A stretch of 64,000 nt of DNA, from positions 1 to 64,000 of the forward strand of contig JACVCJ010000019.1 in assembly GCA_016742095.1 (NCBI GenBank). The letters run 5' to 3'. Positions within the stretch are counted from its first letter, which is position 1. Each line of letters begins with the position of its first letter. Source of the DNA: Bacteroidia bacterium (GTDB taxonomy: Bacteria > Bacteroidota > Bacteroidia > CAIKAF01). The notes beneath the pieces were generated by a model, which was given only the letters and a program-made list of their open reading frames with translations, had not been told where the DNA came from and made no database searches. This document shows, one piece after another, positions 10,029-18,255 of this stretch. Both the position numbers and the translations under genes were made by a program.

Positions 10029-11248
10029 CGGGTATTTTCCCAGATAAAACGGGTGGCCCCGGCGTGCGTTTCTACGTATTCGCGGGCCTGTTTGCCCATG
10101 TACCTGCGTTCTTCGTTATGCGCAAGAAGCGTACGAATGCATTCCGCTATTTCGGCCTGGGTGGCAAAAGCGGCTCCTCCCTTGCATTTGCGCAGGTTTA
10201 CGGCTTCGTAGAACCTGGTATGTACCGGTCCGAATAATACCGGGTTCCCGAAAACGGCCGGTTCCATGGTGTTGTGCACCGCTTTGCCGAAGCCGCCGCC
10301 TACGTACACGATGTCGCCATAGTAATAGGCCGCCGCCAGCTGCCCCATGGTATCGAGCACCAGCAGTTCGGCAGAGGCCAGTTCTGCGGAACCGGCACGG
10401 GTGTAGCGTACGCCGTTAAAGCCCATATTGTGGCAGAGCTTTTCTATAAAAGCTTCGTCCAGGTTATGCGGGGCCACCAGTATACAAACTTCGTTACGGA
10501 TGGAAAGCAGGCCGCTTAATACAGCTTCGTCCGCAGGCCACATACTGCCCAGGATCACCAGGGGTTTATCCCGTTTGAACTGCCGTATCTTTTCATTTTC
10601 CTGCACCTGGTCGCGGATCTCGATCACGCGGTCGAGCCGGGTATCGCCGCAGACCTTTACCTGTTCAATACCGTACCGTTCCAGCAGACCGCGGCTGCGT
10701 TCATCCTGCACAAAAAGCAGGCGGAAACCGCTCAGGCATTTGCGGAACCAGGCCCCGTAGGAGCGGAAGAACACCTGCTGCGGCCGGAAAAGCCCGGAGA
10801 TAAGGTACAGCGGTATTTGACGTTCCTGCACGGCATACAGCATGTGGAACCAGAATTCATATTTCACGAACCACACCTCATCGGGCCGGAACAGGTCCAG
10901 GAAGGCCCGGGCACGCGCCGGTGTATCGTGGGGCAGGTAGCCCACCCAGTCGGCATGCGCATAGTTCTTACGTACCTCATATCCCGAAGGCGAGAAAAAG
11001 GTCAGAATGATCTGCACGGAAGGTTCCTCTCGTTTATACAGCTCGATCAGGGGCCGGGCCTGTTCAAATTCGCCCAGGGACGCGCAGTGGAACCAGACCG
11101 TTTTTCCTTTTTTTTCGAAGGTAGCCGGGTAGGCCTGTTTCTTACGTCCGGCCGTCCACAGCGCCGCTTTTTTTACAAAAGGCGAGGCCAGTTGCAGGGC
11201 GGTGGAATAGGCCCGTACCGAACAGCTGTAAAAAAAGGGGATCAGCAT
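10025..11248 (-). CDS. waaA: 3-deoxy-D-manno-octulosonic acid (Kdo) transferase
   Basis: GT30 enzyme of 407 aa that adds Kdo to lipid A precursor at the inner membrane. Recognisable family blocks are WFHCASLGEFEQARPLIE (family HxxSxGE-type motif), FSPSGYEVRKNYAHAD, KYEFWFHMLY, VCGDTRLDRV, GSMWPADE and the C-terminal YVGGGFGKAVHNTMEPA. An N-terminal hydrophobic stretch probably anchors it. It starts inside the end of the upstream AlkD-like gene (7-bp overlap), so the two form one transcript. The other lipopolysaccharide genes in the window are the fusion gene at 12.1 kb, the GT9 gene and lptD. Confidence 0.94.
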   Translation of the reverse strand: MLIPFFYSCSVRAYSTALQLASPFVKKAALWTAGRKKQAYPATFEKKGKTVWFHCASLGEFEQARPLIELYKREEPSVQIILTFFSPSGYEVRKNYAHADWVGYLPHDTPARARAFLDLFRPDEVWFVKYEFWFHMLYAVQERQIPLYLISGLFRPQQVFFRSYGAWFRKCLSGFRLLFVQDERSRGLLERYGIEQVKVCGDTRLDRVIEIRDQVQENEKIRQFKRDKPLVILGSMWPADEAVLSGLLSIRNEVCILVAPHNLDEAFIEKLCHNMGFNGVRYTRAGSAELASAELLVLDTMGQLAAAYYYGDIVYVGGGFGKAVHNTMEPAVFGNPVLFGPVHTRFYEAVNLRKCKGGAAFATQAEIAECIRTLLAHNEERRYMGKQAREYVETHAGATRFIWENTR

Positions 11249-11943
11249 TTTACCGTCTTTTTCTTTTTGGTATAACTACCCCGGGCAATGGCTTTATCGA
11301 TATACGTAACCACCTGCGGTACTTCGCAGCTGGTCTTGCCCAGGTCTACATGAACTTCCCCGATATCGGCCGCCGCTTTTTTACAGGCATCCGTGAACGC
11401 GGGATCGGCAGCCCCGGTAGTGATCAGGAAATTGTTCATGGAATAACGGGCCCGGTTGGGCGCCTGTTGCAGCGTTTCCCGTACCCGGCCGATCAGGCTG
11501 AGGTAGAGGTCCTTGTCGATGGGAATATTCAGCTGGGTACGATAGGCGAGTGTGTACCAGCCGGCAGAAAGCAGCAGTTCAGAATTGGAATCGATCCATT
11601 CCAGCGCACATTCCTGACCGGCCGTGCTTTCAGCGGCATTCCAGGCCACACTGTAATCGCTGATCATATGCCAGGACGCATGATCGGCCCAGTAGCGCAG
11701 TTCGTTCCCGTCCATTTTTTTCGGGTCGGCGATCAGTCCGGCATAATACTGGGCATCCGAAATGCCCGTGCGGTAAAGCTCCAGGGCCAGCACATGATCT
11801 TTGCCGGTCAGTTTCATCAGCGTTTTCATATCGCCTATTTTTACACCCATCAGGGATTCGGGTGCGCCGTGATTACTCAGCACGTTCTTTATCGTAGCGC
11901 TGCTGTGGTCTTTCAGCCATTGCATTACTTCCGCTGTATTCAT
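11242..11943 (-). CDS. DNA alkylation repair protein, AlkD-like
   Basis: HEAT-like all-helical protein of 233 aa related to AlkC/AlkD DNA glycosylases (MGVKIGDMKTLMK, ADHASWHMISDYSVAWNAAE). The Trp and Asp in SWHMISDYS fit the aromatic/acidic cleft of AlkD, which excises N3- and N7-alkylated bases. It ends in a basic KKKKTVKC tail. It overlaps waaA by 7 bp. A second, divergent member of the same broad family lies at 37941-38585. Substrate range is inferred from family only. Confidence 0.8.
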   Translation of the reverse strand: MNTAEVMQWLKDHSSATIKNVLSNHGAPESLMGVKIGDMKTLMKLTGKDHVLALELYRTGISDAQYYAGLIADPKKMDGNELRYWADHASWHMISDYSVAWNAAESTAGQECALEWIDSNSELLLSAGWYTLAYRTQLNIPIDKDLYLSLIGRVRETLQQAPNRARYSMNNFLITTGAADPAFTDACKKAAADIGEVHVDLGKTSCEVPQVVTYIDKAIARGSYTKKKKTVKC

Positions 11944-12064
11944 AACCGGATCGTTTTAACTGCGAAGTTCCGATTTTATCGTTAATCGACCAATTTCCGG
12001 CCGAATTATCAGCCGGCGTTCATAAATGGAAGCGGCAGGCATCCGATCTCTGCGGAAATTTGAG

Positions 12065-12072
12065 TAGGTTTG
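12065..12072 (+). promoter_or_regulatory. -7 box TAGGTTTG before the fusion gene
   Basis: Exact match to the Bacteroidota TAnnTTTG consensus, 11 nt before ATG 12084. It supports that ATG rather than the upstream TTG at 12060, which lies before the box and so would not be transcribed from it. No convincing TTTG -33 element is seen. Confidence 0.6.
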
Positions 12073-12083
12073 CACACAGCAAG

Positions 12084-14000
12084 ATGAAAGCAGCGATAAT
12101 TGCCGGCGGAAAAGGCACCCGTTTACAGCATCAGTATACCGTACCCAAACCCCTGGTTCCGGTGGCGGGTAAACCTGTATTGCAATACCAGCTGGAACTG
12201 CTTTCCCGCTTCCAGATCACGGAAGTGGTGCTGCTGCTCGGGCATGGCTCGGAACAGATCATGGATTTCTGCGGCGACGGTTCGCGCTGGGGCCTGCACA
12301 TCGAGTATTCCATAGAACCTGAGCCCCTCGGTACGGCCGGGGCGGTACGCTATGCCGCGGAGCATTTCAGCGACGATTTCCTGGTGATGCATGCCGACAT
12401 GGCCATCAATATGGACCTGCGCCGCTTTATCCGTTACCACCGCAACAACAAGGCCGAAGCCACCCTGGCGGTGCATCCGGCTGAATTTCCATCGGAGAAC
12501 GATCTGCTCGACTGTGACGGGAATGGCCGCATCACGGCCTTTTACCCGCAGCCGCACCGGAACGGCAACTGGTACCGGAACTTGGCCGCCGCATCGGTAT
12601 ACATACTGAGTCCGGCCATTGTACAGGGCATTCCGGAAGGCCCGCAGGACTTTATGCAGGATGTGTTCCCGGCCCTGTACCATAAACACACGCTTTTTGC
12701 CTACAATACGGTGGAATACATTCGCGAAATGCCTACGCCCGCGAGGGTGGAGCAGGTGGCCCGCGACATGGAATCGGGCCGTTTCAGCCTGGCTTCCTAT
12801 GAACATCAGCAGAAAGCGATCTTCTTTGACCGCGACGGAGTGCTGAACCTGGACCCCGGTTTTGTAAAGCATCCCGACGAACTGCTGCTGTATCCCTTTA
12901 CCGCGGAGGCCGTGCGCCTGGCCAACCAGAGCGTATATGCATCCGTGGTGGTCACGAACCAGAGCGGAATTGCCCGCAATATGTATACCGAACAGGACCT
13001 GCGCCAGATCCACAATAAGCTGGAATGGCTGCTGGGACAGGAAGGCGCCCGGCTGGACGCGATCTACTACTGTCCGCACCATCCGGACCTGACGCCGGAG
13101 GGCGGTGATCCGCAGTTCCGCCAGGTGTGCGACTGCCGCAAACCTAAGCCGGGTATGCTGCTGAAGGCGGCCCGCGCGTTCTGCATAGACCTGCGCGAGT
13201 CCTGGATGATCGGCGATACCCACCGCGATATAGAAGCCGCCAAAGCCGCCGGCGTAACACCCGTAGGCGTACGCACCGGCCATTCGCTCTCGGATACCGA
13301 CGAAAAACCCGATTTTTTCTTCGATAATGTACTCGATGCGGTGGACTTTATCGTGAACAATCCCTGCGAAGAACTTTTCATCGAAATATACAGGCAGTAC
13401 CTGCAACACCGGAACGAGCGGGGCGACCGGCCTTTTATCATTGCCATGGGCGGCAACAGCGGCTCCGGCAAGAGTACGGTGGCGGCCTCGCTGCGCAAAA
13501 AGTTCAACGATATCGAAGAAACGGCGCTCACCATACATCTCGATCACTGGATAAAACCGGCCCACCTGCGCCATGCGAACGAGAACGTATTTTCGCGTTT
13601 CCGCCTCGACGACCTCGACGAAGATATGGAAGCCCTGCTGCAGGGCGAGATCATCAGCATTCCCAAGTACGATATGCAGAGCCGGGCGCATAAAGGCCAT
13701 ATACTGTACGGACTGGGCGCTTCGCGCATTGTGATCGTCGAAGGAGTGCCGGCCCTGGCTTCGGCCGTGTGTAATGCACATGCCCACCTGAAAATATTCT
13801 GCGATGTGCCCGAAGAACTGTACCGGCAGCGCTTTTTTGCCCGCTATATCTGGAAAGGGCTCGATGAACAGATCATACAGCAGCTTTTCGAAGAACGCAA
13901 GAACGACGAACGTCCCTTTATCGATCCCCTGCGTGCCAACGCAGATATTATATTTACACTAAATGCAGAAAATCATGACAGATTCCGGCGTAATAGCTAA
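12084..14000 (+). CDS. Three-domain fusion: sugar-phosphate nucleotidyltransferase, GmhB-type HAD phosphatase, P-loop kinase
   Basis: Protein of 638 aa with three enzymes in line. Residues 1-235 are a nucleotidyltransferase (AIIAGGKGTRL, VPKPLVPVAGKP, MHADMAINMD). Residues 245-420 are a HAD-IIIA phosphatase like GmhB, with DRDG (Asp249/Asp251), TNQSGIAR, the zinc-binding CPHHPD...CDC and RKPKPGML. Residues 450-638 hold a uridine-kinase-like P-loop domain (GGNSGSGKST, Lys463; Asp in IHLDHW). The first two domains match nucleotide-heptose synthesis: GmhB removes the 7-phosphate of heptose bisphosphate and the transferase would activate heptose-1-phosphate. The kinase could supply the phosphorylated sugar, but its substrate is unknown. 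It overlaps dapD and lies one gene from a heptosyltransferase-like gene. Confidence 0.85.
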   Translation: MKAAIIAGGKGTRLQHQYTVPKPLVPVAGKPVLQYQLELLSRFQITEVVLLLGHGSEQIMDFCGDGSRWGLHIEYSIEPEPLGTAGAVRYAAEHFSDDFLVMHADMAINMDLRRFIRYHRNNKAEATLAVHPAEFPSENDLLDCDGNGRITAFYPQPHRNGNWYRNLAAASVYILSPAIVQGIPEGPQDFMQDVFPALYHKHTLFAYNTVEYIREMPTPARVEQVARDMESGRFSLASYEHQQKAIFFDRDGVLNLDPGFVKHPDELLLYPFTAEAVRLANQSVYASVVVTNQSGIARNMYTEQDLRQIHNKLEWLLGQEGARLDAIYYCPHHPDLTPEGGDPQFRQVCDCRKPKPGMLLKAARAFCIDLRESWMIGDTHRDIEAAKAAGVTPVGVRTGHSLSDTDEKPDFFFDNVLDAVDFIVNNPCEELFIEIYRQYLQHRNERGDRPFIIAMGGNSGSGKSTVAASLRKKFNDIEETALTIHLDHWIKPAHLRHANENVFSRFRLDDLDEDMEALLQGEIISIPKYDMQSRAHKGHILYGLGASRIVIVEGVPALASAVCNAHAHLKIFCDVPEELYRQRFFARYIWKGLDEQIIQQLFEERKNDERPFIDPLRANADIIFTLNAENHDRFRRNS

Positions 14001-14796
14001 GATCGAGGCCGCATGGAACGACCGCAGCCTCTTACAGGATAAAGAAACACAGGTAGCCATCCGCGACGTGGTGGATGCCCTGGACAGGGGAACCCTGCGC
14101 GTGGCCGAACCCTCGGAGAACGGCTGGAAAGTGAACGACTGGGTGAAAAAAGCCGTGATCCTGTACTTTCCCATACAGAAAATGCAGGTGATCGAAGTGG
14201 GGCCTTTTGAGTTCCACGATAAAATGAAACTGAAAAAAAACTATGCCGGACTGGGTGTACGTGTGGTACCGCATGCCGTGGCCCGTTACGGGGCCTTCAT
14301 CGCTTCGGGTACCATACTGATGCCGAGTTATGTGAACATCGGTGCGTATGTGGACAGCGGTACCATGGTGGATACCTGGGCTACCGTAGGTTCCTGCGCG
14401 CAGATCGGCAAAAATGTACACCTGAGCGGTGGTGTAGGCATCGGCGGTGTGCTGGAGCCCGTGCAGGCGGCCCCGGTGATCATCGAGGACAACTGTTTCA
14501 TCGGTTCGCGCTGTATCGTGGTGGAAGGCGCCCTGATCGAAAAAGAAGCCGTACTGGGCGCCAATGTGGTCATTACCGGTTCTACCAAAATTATTGACGT
14601 TACAGGGCCGGAACCGGTAGAATATAAAGGCCGGGTACCTGCGCGCAGCGTGGTGATACCGGGTTCCTACACCAAAAAATTCCCGGCCGGCGAATACCAG
14701 GTGCCCTGCGCCCTGATCATCGGTCAGCGCAAGGAAAGTACCGACCTTAAAACCTCGCTCAACGACGCGCTCCGCGACCATAACGTAGCCGTATAA
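13963..14796 (+). CDS. dapD: 2,3,4,5-tetrahydropyridine-2,6-dicarboxylate N-succinyltransferase
   Basis: Acyl-CoA-dependent step of lysine and diaminopimelate synthesis. Left-handed beta-helix repeats are plain (VNIGAYVDSGTMVDTWATVG, GGVGIGGVLEP, NCFIGSRCIVVEGALI), with the C-terminal PARSVVIPGSYTKKF typical of DapD. The length of 277 aa fits. The start lies inside the end of the upstream fusion gene (38-bp overlap); ATG 13975 is an alternative. A TATATTTA box at 13949-13956 inside the upstream gene could be an internal promoter. Confidence 0.93.
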   Translation: MQKIMTDSGVIAKIEAAWNDRSLLQDKETQVAIRDVVDALDRGTLRVAEPSENGWKVNDWVKKAVILYFPIQKMQVIEVGPFEFHDKMKLKKNYAGLGVRVVPHAVARYGAFIASGTILMPSYVNIGAYVDSGTMVDTWATVGSCAQIGKNVHLSGGVGIGGVLEPVQAAPVIIEDNCFIGSRCIVVEGALIEKEAVLGANVVITGSTKIIDVTGPEPVEYKGRVPARSVVIPGSYTKKFPAGEYQVPCALIIGQRKESTDLKTSLNDALRDHNVAV

Positions 14797-14798
14797 AG

Positions 14799-15776
14799 GT
14801 GAAGATACTCATTATCCAGACCTCGTTCCCCGGTGATGTGATCCTGGCGACGGCCCTGCCGGAAACGCTCCGGCGCTGTTTCCCGGAGGCAGAACTGCAT
14901 TTCCTGGTACGGAAGGGGAACGAATCGCTTTTGCAGGGACATCCCTTCCTGCACAACGTGTGGATATGGGACAAAAAACGGAAGTGGAGCAGTGCCCTGG
15001 AACTGGTACGGGCCTTCCGGCGAGAAAAGTTCGACCGCGTAGTGAACGTGCAACGCTTTTTTATGACCGGCCTGATGACCATATTGAGCGGCGCTCCCGA
15101 CCGACGCGGGTTCGATAAAAATCCCCTCTCCTTCCTGTATACGAAAAAAGTACCGCATGTGTTTCAGGAAGGGTTGCATGAAGTGCAGCGGAACCAGCTG
15201 TTGATCGCTGATCTCTGCGGTACGGAGCCGGAACTTCCCCGCCTGTATCCGCCCGCCATGACCTTACCCACGGATAAGCCCTATATTGTACTGGCCCCGG
15301 CTTCGGTATGGTTCACCAAACAGTGGCCCGAGGCCTACTGGAGCGAACTGGCCGATATACTGGATACTGAGCTCGACATTGTGCTCAGCGGTGGCCCGGC
15401 CGACCGCGCACTCTGCGAACGTATTGAAAAAGCCACCCGGCGGCCGCTTATCAATACCTGCGGCCAATACAGCCTGCTGCAGTCGGCGGGTATTATACAG
15501 GGCGCAAGGGCCATTGTGTGTAACGACAGCGCGCCGGCGCACCTGGCCACGGCGGTGAATACGCCCACGGTACAGATCTATTGCAGTACCGATACACGTT
15601 TTGGTTTTTCGGCCCTGGCCTCGCCGCATATCCTACTCGAAACGCCGGAACCGCTTTCCTGCCGTCCCTGCACCACGCACGGCCGCGAAGCCTGTCCGCT
15701 GGGACATTTCCTCTGTGGGAAAAATGTTACACCGGCACTGGTGGCAAAGGCAGTTACAGAGCTTTTGAAGGCGTAG
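14799..15776 (+). CDS. Glycosyltransferase family 9 (heptosyltransferase-like)
   Basis: GT-B enzyme of 325 aa, similar to ADP-heptose:LPS heptosyltransferases. Family blocks are the N-terminal KILIIQTSFPGDVILATALP, the donor-site block VLAPASVWFTKQWPEAYW and the C-terminal CNDSAPAHLATAVNTPTVQIY. It begins with GTG two bases after the dapD stop, so it is in the same operon. Together with the heptose-phosphatase fusion two genes upstream it suggests a heptose-containing lipopolysaccharide core. The exact acceptor is not readable. Confidence 0.88.
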   Translation: MKILIIQTSFPGDVILATALPETLRRCFPEAELHFLVRKGNESLLQGHPFLHNVWIWDKKRKWSSALELVRAFRREKFDRVVNVQRFFMTGLMTILSGAPDRRGFDKNPLSFLYTKKVPHVFQEGLHEVQRNQLLIADLCGTEPELPRLYPPAMTLPTDKPYIVLAPASVWFTKQWPEAYWSELADILDTELDIVLSGGPADRALCERIEKATRRPLINTCGQYSLLQSAGIIQGARAIVCNDSAPAHLATAVNTPTVQIYCSTDTRFGFSALASPHILLETPEPLSCRPCTTHGREACPLGHFLCGKNVTPALVAKAVTELLKA

Positions 15777-15783
15777 AGAATAT

Positions 15784-16137
15784 TTACAGCAGGGCGTCCA
15801 GCAATTCGGCAGGGCGGGCAATCAGCGCTTTATTTCCCTTAATGACCACGGGGCGTTCGATCAGCTGCGGATGCTCGCTCATGGCCTGCAGCAGTTCTCC
15901 TTCGCCGGGAGTACGGTCGCCAAACAGTTCGCCGTAGATGCTTTCCTTTTTACGCACCCAGTCGGCCGCTTTCAGACCCAGCTTTTTCAGCACGCTTTTC
16001 AGTTCGTCCGTGCCTGGTTTTTCCTGCATATAACTGCGGATATGGAAGGGTATCCCTTTTTCTTCCAGGCGTTTGATCGCTTCCCGGCTTTTGCCGCAGC
16101 GGTTGTTATGCCATACGGTAATTTCTGTGGAACTCAT
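15784..16137 (-). CDS. ArsC/Spx-family protein (arsenate reductase-like)
   Basis: Thioredoxin-fold protein of 117 aa. The motif HNNRCGKSREAIKRLEEKG carries the single catalytic Cys of ArsC/YffB proteins, and the C-terminal block ERPVVIKGNKALIARP is characteristic. The start at 16137 is set by the family N-terminus and by a TACCTTTG box on this strand at 16143-16150, only 5 nt from the ATG. No arsenic transporter or regulator is nearby, so general redox or YffB-like roles are as likely as arsenate reduction. Confidence 0.85.
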   Translation of the reverse strand: MSSTEITVWHNNRCGKSREAIKRLEEKGIPFHIRSYMQEKPGTDELKSVLKKLGLKAADWVRKKESIYGELFGDRTPGEGELLQAMSEHPQLIERPVVIKGNKALIARPAELLDALL

Positions 16138-16142
16138 ACCCG

Positions 16143-16150
16143 CAAAGGTA
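16143..16150 (-). promoter_or_regulatory. -7 box TACCTTTG of the ArsC-like gene
   Basis: Exact TAnnTTTG match read on the minus strand, 5 nt from the ATG at 16137. The transcript would begin at or within a base or two of the start codon. The divergent photolyase gene starts 66 bp away. Confidence 0.6.
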
Positions 16151-16203
16151 AAAATATCGGCGCAGCTAAACATTTGATGGCAACCGTTTGTTTTGGACGG
16201 GAT

Positions 16204-17538
16204 ATGGCTTTTACACAGCAGGGAAAAACGGCGGTATTCTGCTTCCGCAGGGATCTGCGCCTGTACGACAATGCAGGCCTGTACCATGCCCTCCGGGCCA
16301 ACCGGGTCGTACGCTGCATCTTTATTTTCGATACGGAGATACTCCATAAACTCGAATTAACGGACGACAGCCGGGTGAGTTTTATCTGGCAGCAGCTCCG
16401 TGCCCTGAAACAGGAATTGCGTCAACTGGGCAGCGATCTGCTTGTTTTACACGGTAGACCGGCCGACGTGTGGAAGAATCTGCTGGAAAGCGATGCGGTA
16501 AGCGCCGTATACGCCAATAGAGACTATGAACCGGACACCCGGCGCCGCGACCGCGAAATAGCAGCCCTGCTGAAGGAAAAGGGCATTCCCCTGCACCTGT
16601 ACAAAGACCATGTAATTTTTGAAGAGAACGAAGTGCTCTCCAATGCCGGCACACCGTATACCGTGTTTACACCCTATGCCCGCAAATGGCAGGAGCGGCT
16701 TACCCGTTTTTACCTGGAACCCTATCCCGTTGAGAAATACCTGCAGGCCCTGGAACCGGTGCCGGACGAATATCCCTTTCCCTCCCTGGAACAGCTGGGC
16801 TTTACACCCTGGCAGGGCAGTTTTCCGCCGGTGGAGCCGGCCGAAGGCGTATTGCGTACCTATGAGCAGACCCGCGATCTTCCGGCGCTGGAGAACGGCA
16901 CCTCGCGCCTGGGCATACACCTGCGCTTTGGTACGTTGAGCATACGAAAACTGGCCGCCGAAGCCCTGAAACAGAACGCCACTTACCTGAAAGAGCTGAT
17001 CTGGCGCGATTTTTTCATACAGGTCCTCTTTCATTTCCCCGACGTAGTGCAACATTCCTTTCGCAAAGAGTACGATGCCATACCCTGGCGCAATAACGAA
17101 GCCGAATTTGAACGCTGGTGCCGCGGTGAAACGGGTTATCCGCTCGTGGATGCGGGCATGCGCGAACTGAATGCCACAGGCCATATGCACAACCGCGTAC
17201 GTATGGTTACGGCCTCCTTTCTGTGCAAACACCTGCTGATCGACTGGCGCTGGGGCGAACGTTATTTTGCATCGCGTCTGCTCGATTATGAACTGGCCTC
17301 CAATAACGGGAACTGGCAGTGGGCCGCCGGCACAGGTTGTGATGCAGCCCCGTATTTCCGCGTGTTCAACCCGGCCGAACAGCTCAGAAAGTTCGATCCG
17401 CAGGGCATTTATGTGCGCAAATGGGTTCCGGAATACGATACTATTTCGTATATTTCTCCTTTGGTAGAACACCGGGCCGCCCGCGAAAGAGCCCTGCAAG
17501 CCTATAGGACCGCTCTGTCTGCCGCGGCCGGCGCTTAA
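16204..17538 (+). CDS. phr: Deoxyribodipyrimidine photolyase (class I family)
   Basis: FAD-dependent light-driven repair enzyme of about 444 aa. The N-terminal Rossmann domain starts TAVFCFRRDLRLYDNAGL. The FAD domain shows LGIHLRFGTLSIRKL, ELIWRDFFIQVL, GYPLVDAGMRELNATGHMHNR and ASNNGNWQWAAGTGCD, all typical of CPD photolyases. The gene is divergent from arsC. ATG 16177 is an alternative nine codons upstream; 16204 is preferred because of family length and a TTGTTTTG box at 16188-16195. A cryptochrome role cannot be excluded. Confidence 0.92.
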   Translation: MAFTQQGKTAVFCFRRDLRLYDNAGLYHALRANRVVRCIFIFDTEILHKLELTDDSRVSFIWQQLRALKQELRQLGSDLLVLHGRPADVWKNLLESDAVSAVYANRDYEPDTRRRDREIAALLKEKGIPLHLYKDHVIFEENEVLSNAGTPYTVFTPYARKWQERLTRFYLEPYPVEKYLQALEPVPDEYPFPSLEQLGFTPWQGSFPPVEPAEGVLRTYEQTRDLPALENGTSRLGIHLRFGTLSIRKLAAEALKQNATYLKELIWRDFFIQVLFHFPDVVQHSFRKEYDAIPWRNNEAEFERWCRGETGYPLVDAGMRELNATGHMHNRVRMVTASFLCKHLLIDWRWGERYFASRLLDYELASNNGNWQWAAGTGCDAAPYFRVFNPAEQLRKFDPQGIYVRKWVPEYDTISYISPLVEHRAARERALQAYRTALSAAAGA

Positions 17539-17550
17539 ATTTCTCACGCA

Positions 17551-17581
17551 TTTTGGGAATTCTTCAGAAGTATTACTTTTG
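17551..17581 (+). promoter_or_regulatory. Promoter of the bifunctional nuclease gene: TTTTG, 18 bp, TACTTTTG
   Basis: TTTTG at 17551-17555 and an exact TAnnTTTG box at 17574-17581, with 18 bp between. This is close to the canonical -33/-7 arrangement of the Bacteroidota primary sigma factor. The start codon at 17626 gives a leader of about 40 nt. Confidence 0.7.
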
Positions 17582-17625
17582 TAGGAAAATAGCAAAACAA
17601 AAACCCGCACGAAAGTGCTTTGCAC

Positions 17626-18249
17626 ATGGCAATGAGAAAAGTACCCATACATGTAGTCGGATTAAGTTACAGTTCTACACAAACCGGTGCCTACGCACTG
17701 GTCTTAGGCGAAACAGGCGGAAAAAGGCGCCTGCCGATCATCATAGGGAGCTTTGAGGCACAGGCCATTGCCATGAAAATGGAGAACGTAAGCGCATCCC
17801 GTCCGCTCACGCACGACCTGTTCCAGACCTTTGCCGACTCCTTCGGCATCCGTGTAAAGGAAGTGATCATCTACAACCTGCACGAAGGGGTCTTCCATTC
17901 GAAAATTATCTGTGACGACGGGCTCAAGGAAGTGGAGCTGGACAGCCGCACTTCGGATGCCATAGCCATTGCCCTGCGTTTCGACTGTCCTATTTTCACC
18001 TACGAATTCATTCTCTCTTCCGCCGGTATCGTAATGGACGATACCAGTGAAGAAACCGAAAGCAGTACGCCCGAAGAACCCGAGGCCGAAGAGGCCGAGA
18101 TCACCGGGCAGACCCCTGTATCTCCCGATTCCTATGAGACCATTCCCATGGCCGAACTGGAATCCGAACTGCGCAAGGCCATTGCCGAAGAAGCTTACGA
18201 ACGGGCTTCCAGGATTCAGAAAGAGATCGACCGCAGAAAAAGCAATTAA
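17626..18249 (+). CDS. Bifunctional nuclease family protein (DUF151) with UVR motif
   Basis: Protein of 207 aa. Residues 1-130 match the bifunctional nuclease/DUF151 fold (GLSYSSTQTGAYALVLGE, RRLPIIIGSFEAQAIA, SRTSDAIAIALRFDCPIF). An acidic linker follows, and a UVR helical-hairpin motif closes the protein (ELRKAIAEEAYERASRIQKE), as in UvrB/UvrC. The family has reported RNase/DNase activity, though its role in Bacteroidota is unclear. The start could be ATG 17626 or 17632. The nucleoside transporter begins 6 bp after its stop, so the two are co-transcribed. Confidence 0.88.
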   Translation: MAMRKVPIHVVGLSYSSTQTGAYALVLGETGGKRRLPIIIGSFEAQAIAMKMENVSASRPLTHDLFQTFADSFGIRVKEVIIYNLHEGVFHSKIICDDGLKEVELDSRTSDAIAIALRFDCPIFTYEFILSSAGIVMDDTSEETESSTPEEPEAEEAEITGQTPVSPDSYETIPMAELESELRKAIAEEAYERASRIQKEIDRRKSN

Positions 18250-18255
18250 AACACC

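Noticed and set aside
12123-13787. 554-codon minus-strand open frame
   Set aside because: Antisense to the fusion gene, whose three domains are unmistakable; no motif in the antisense product.
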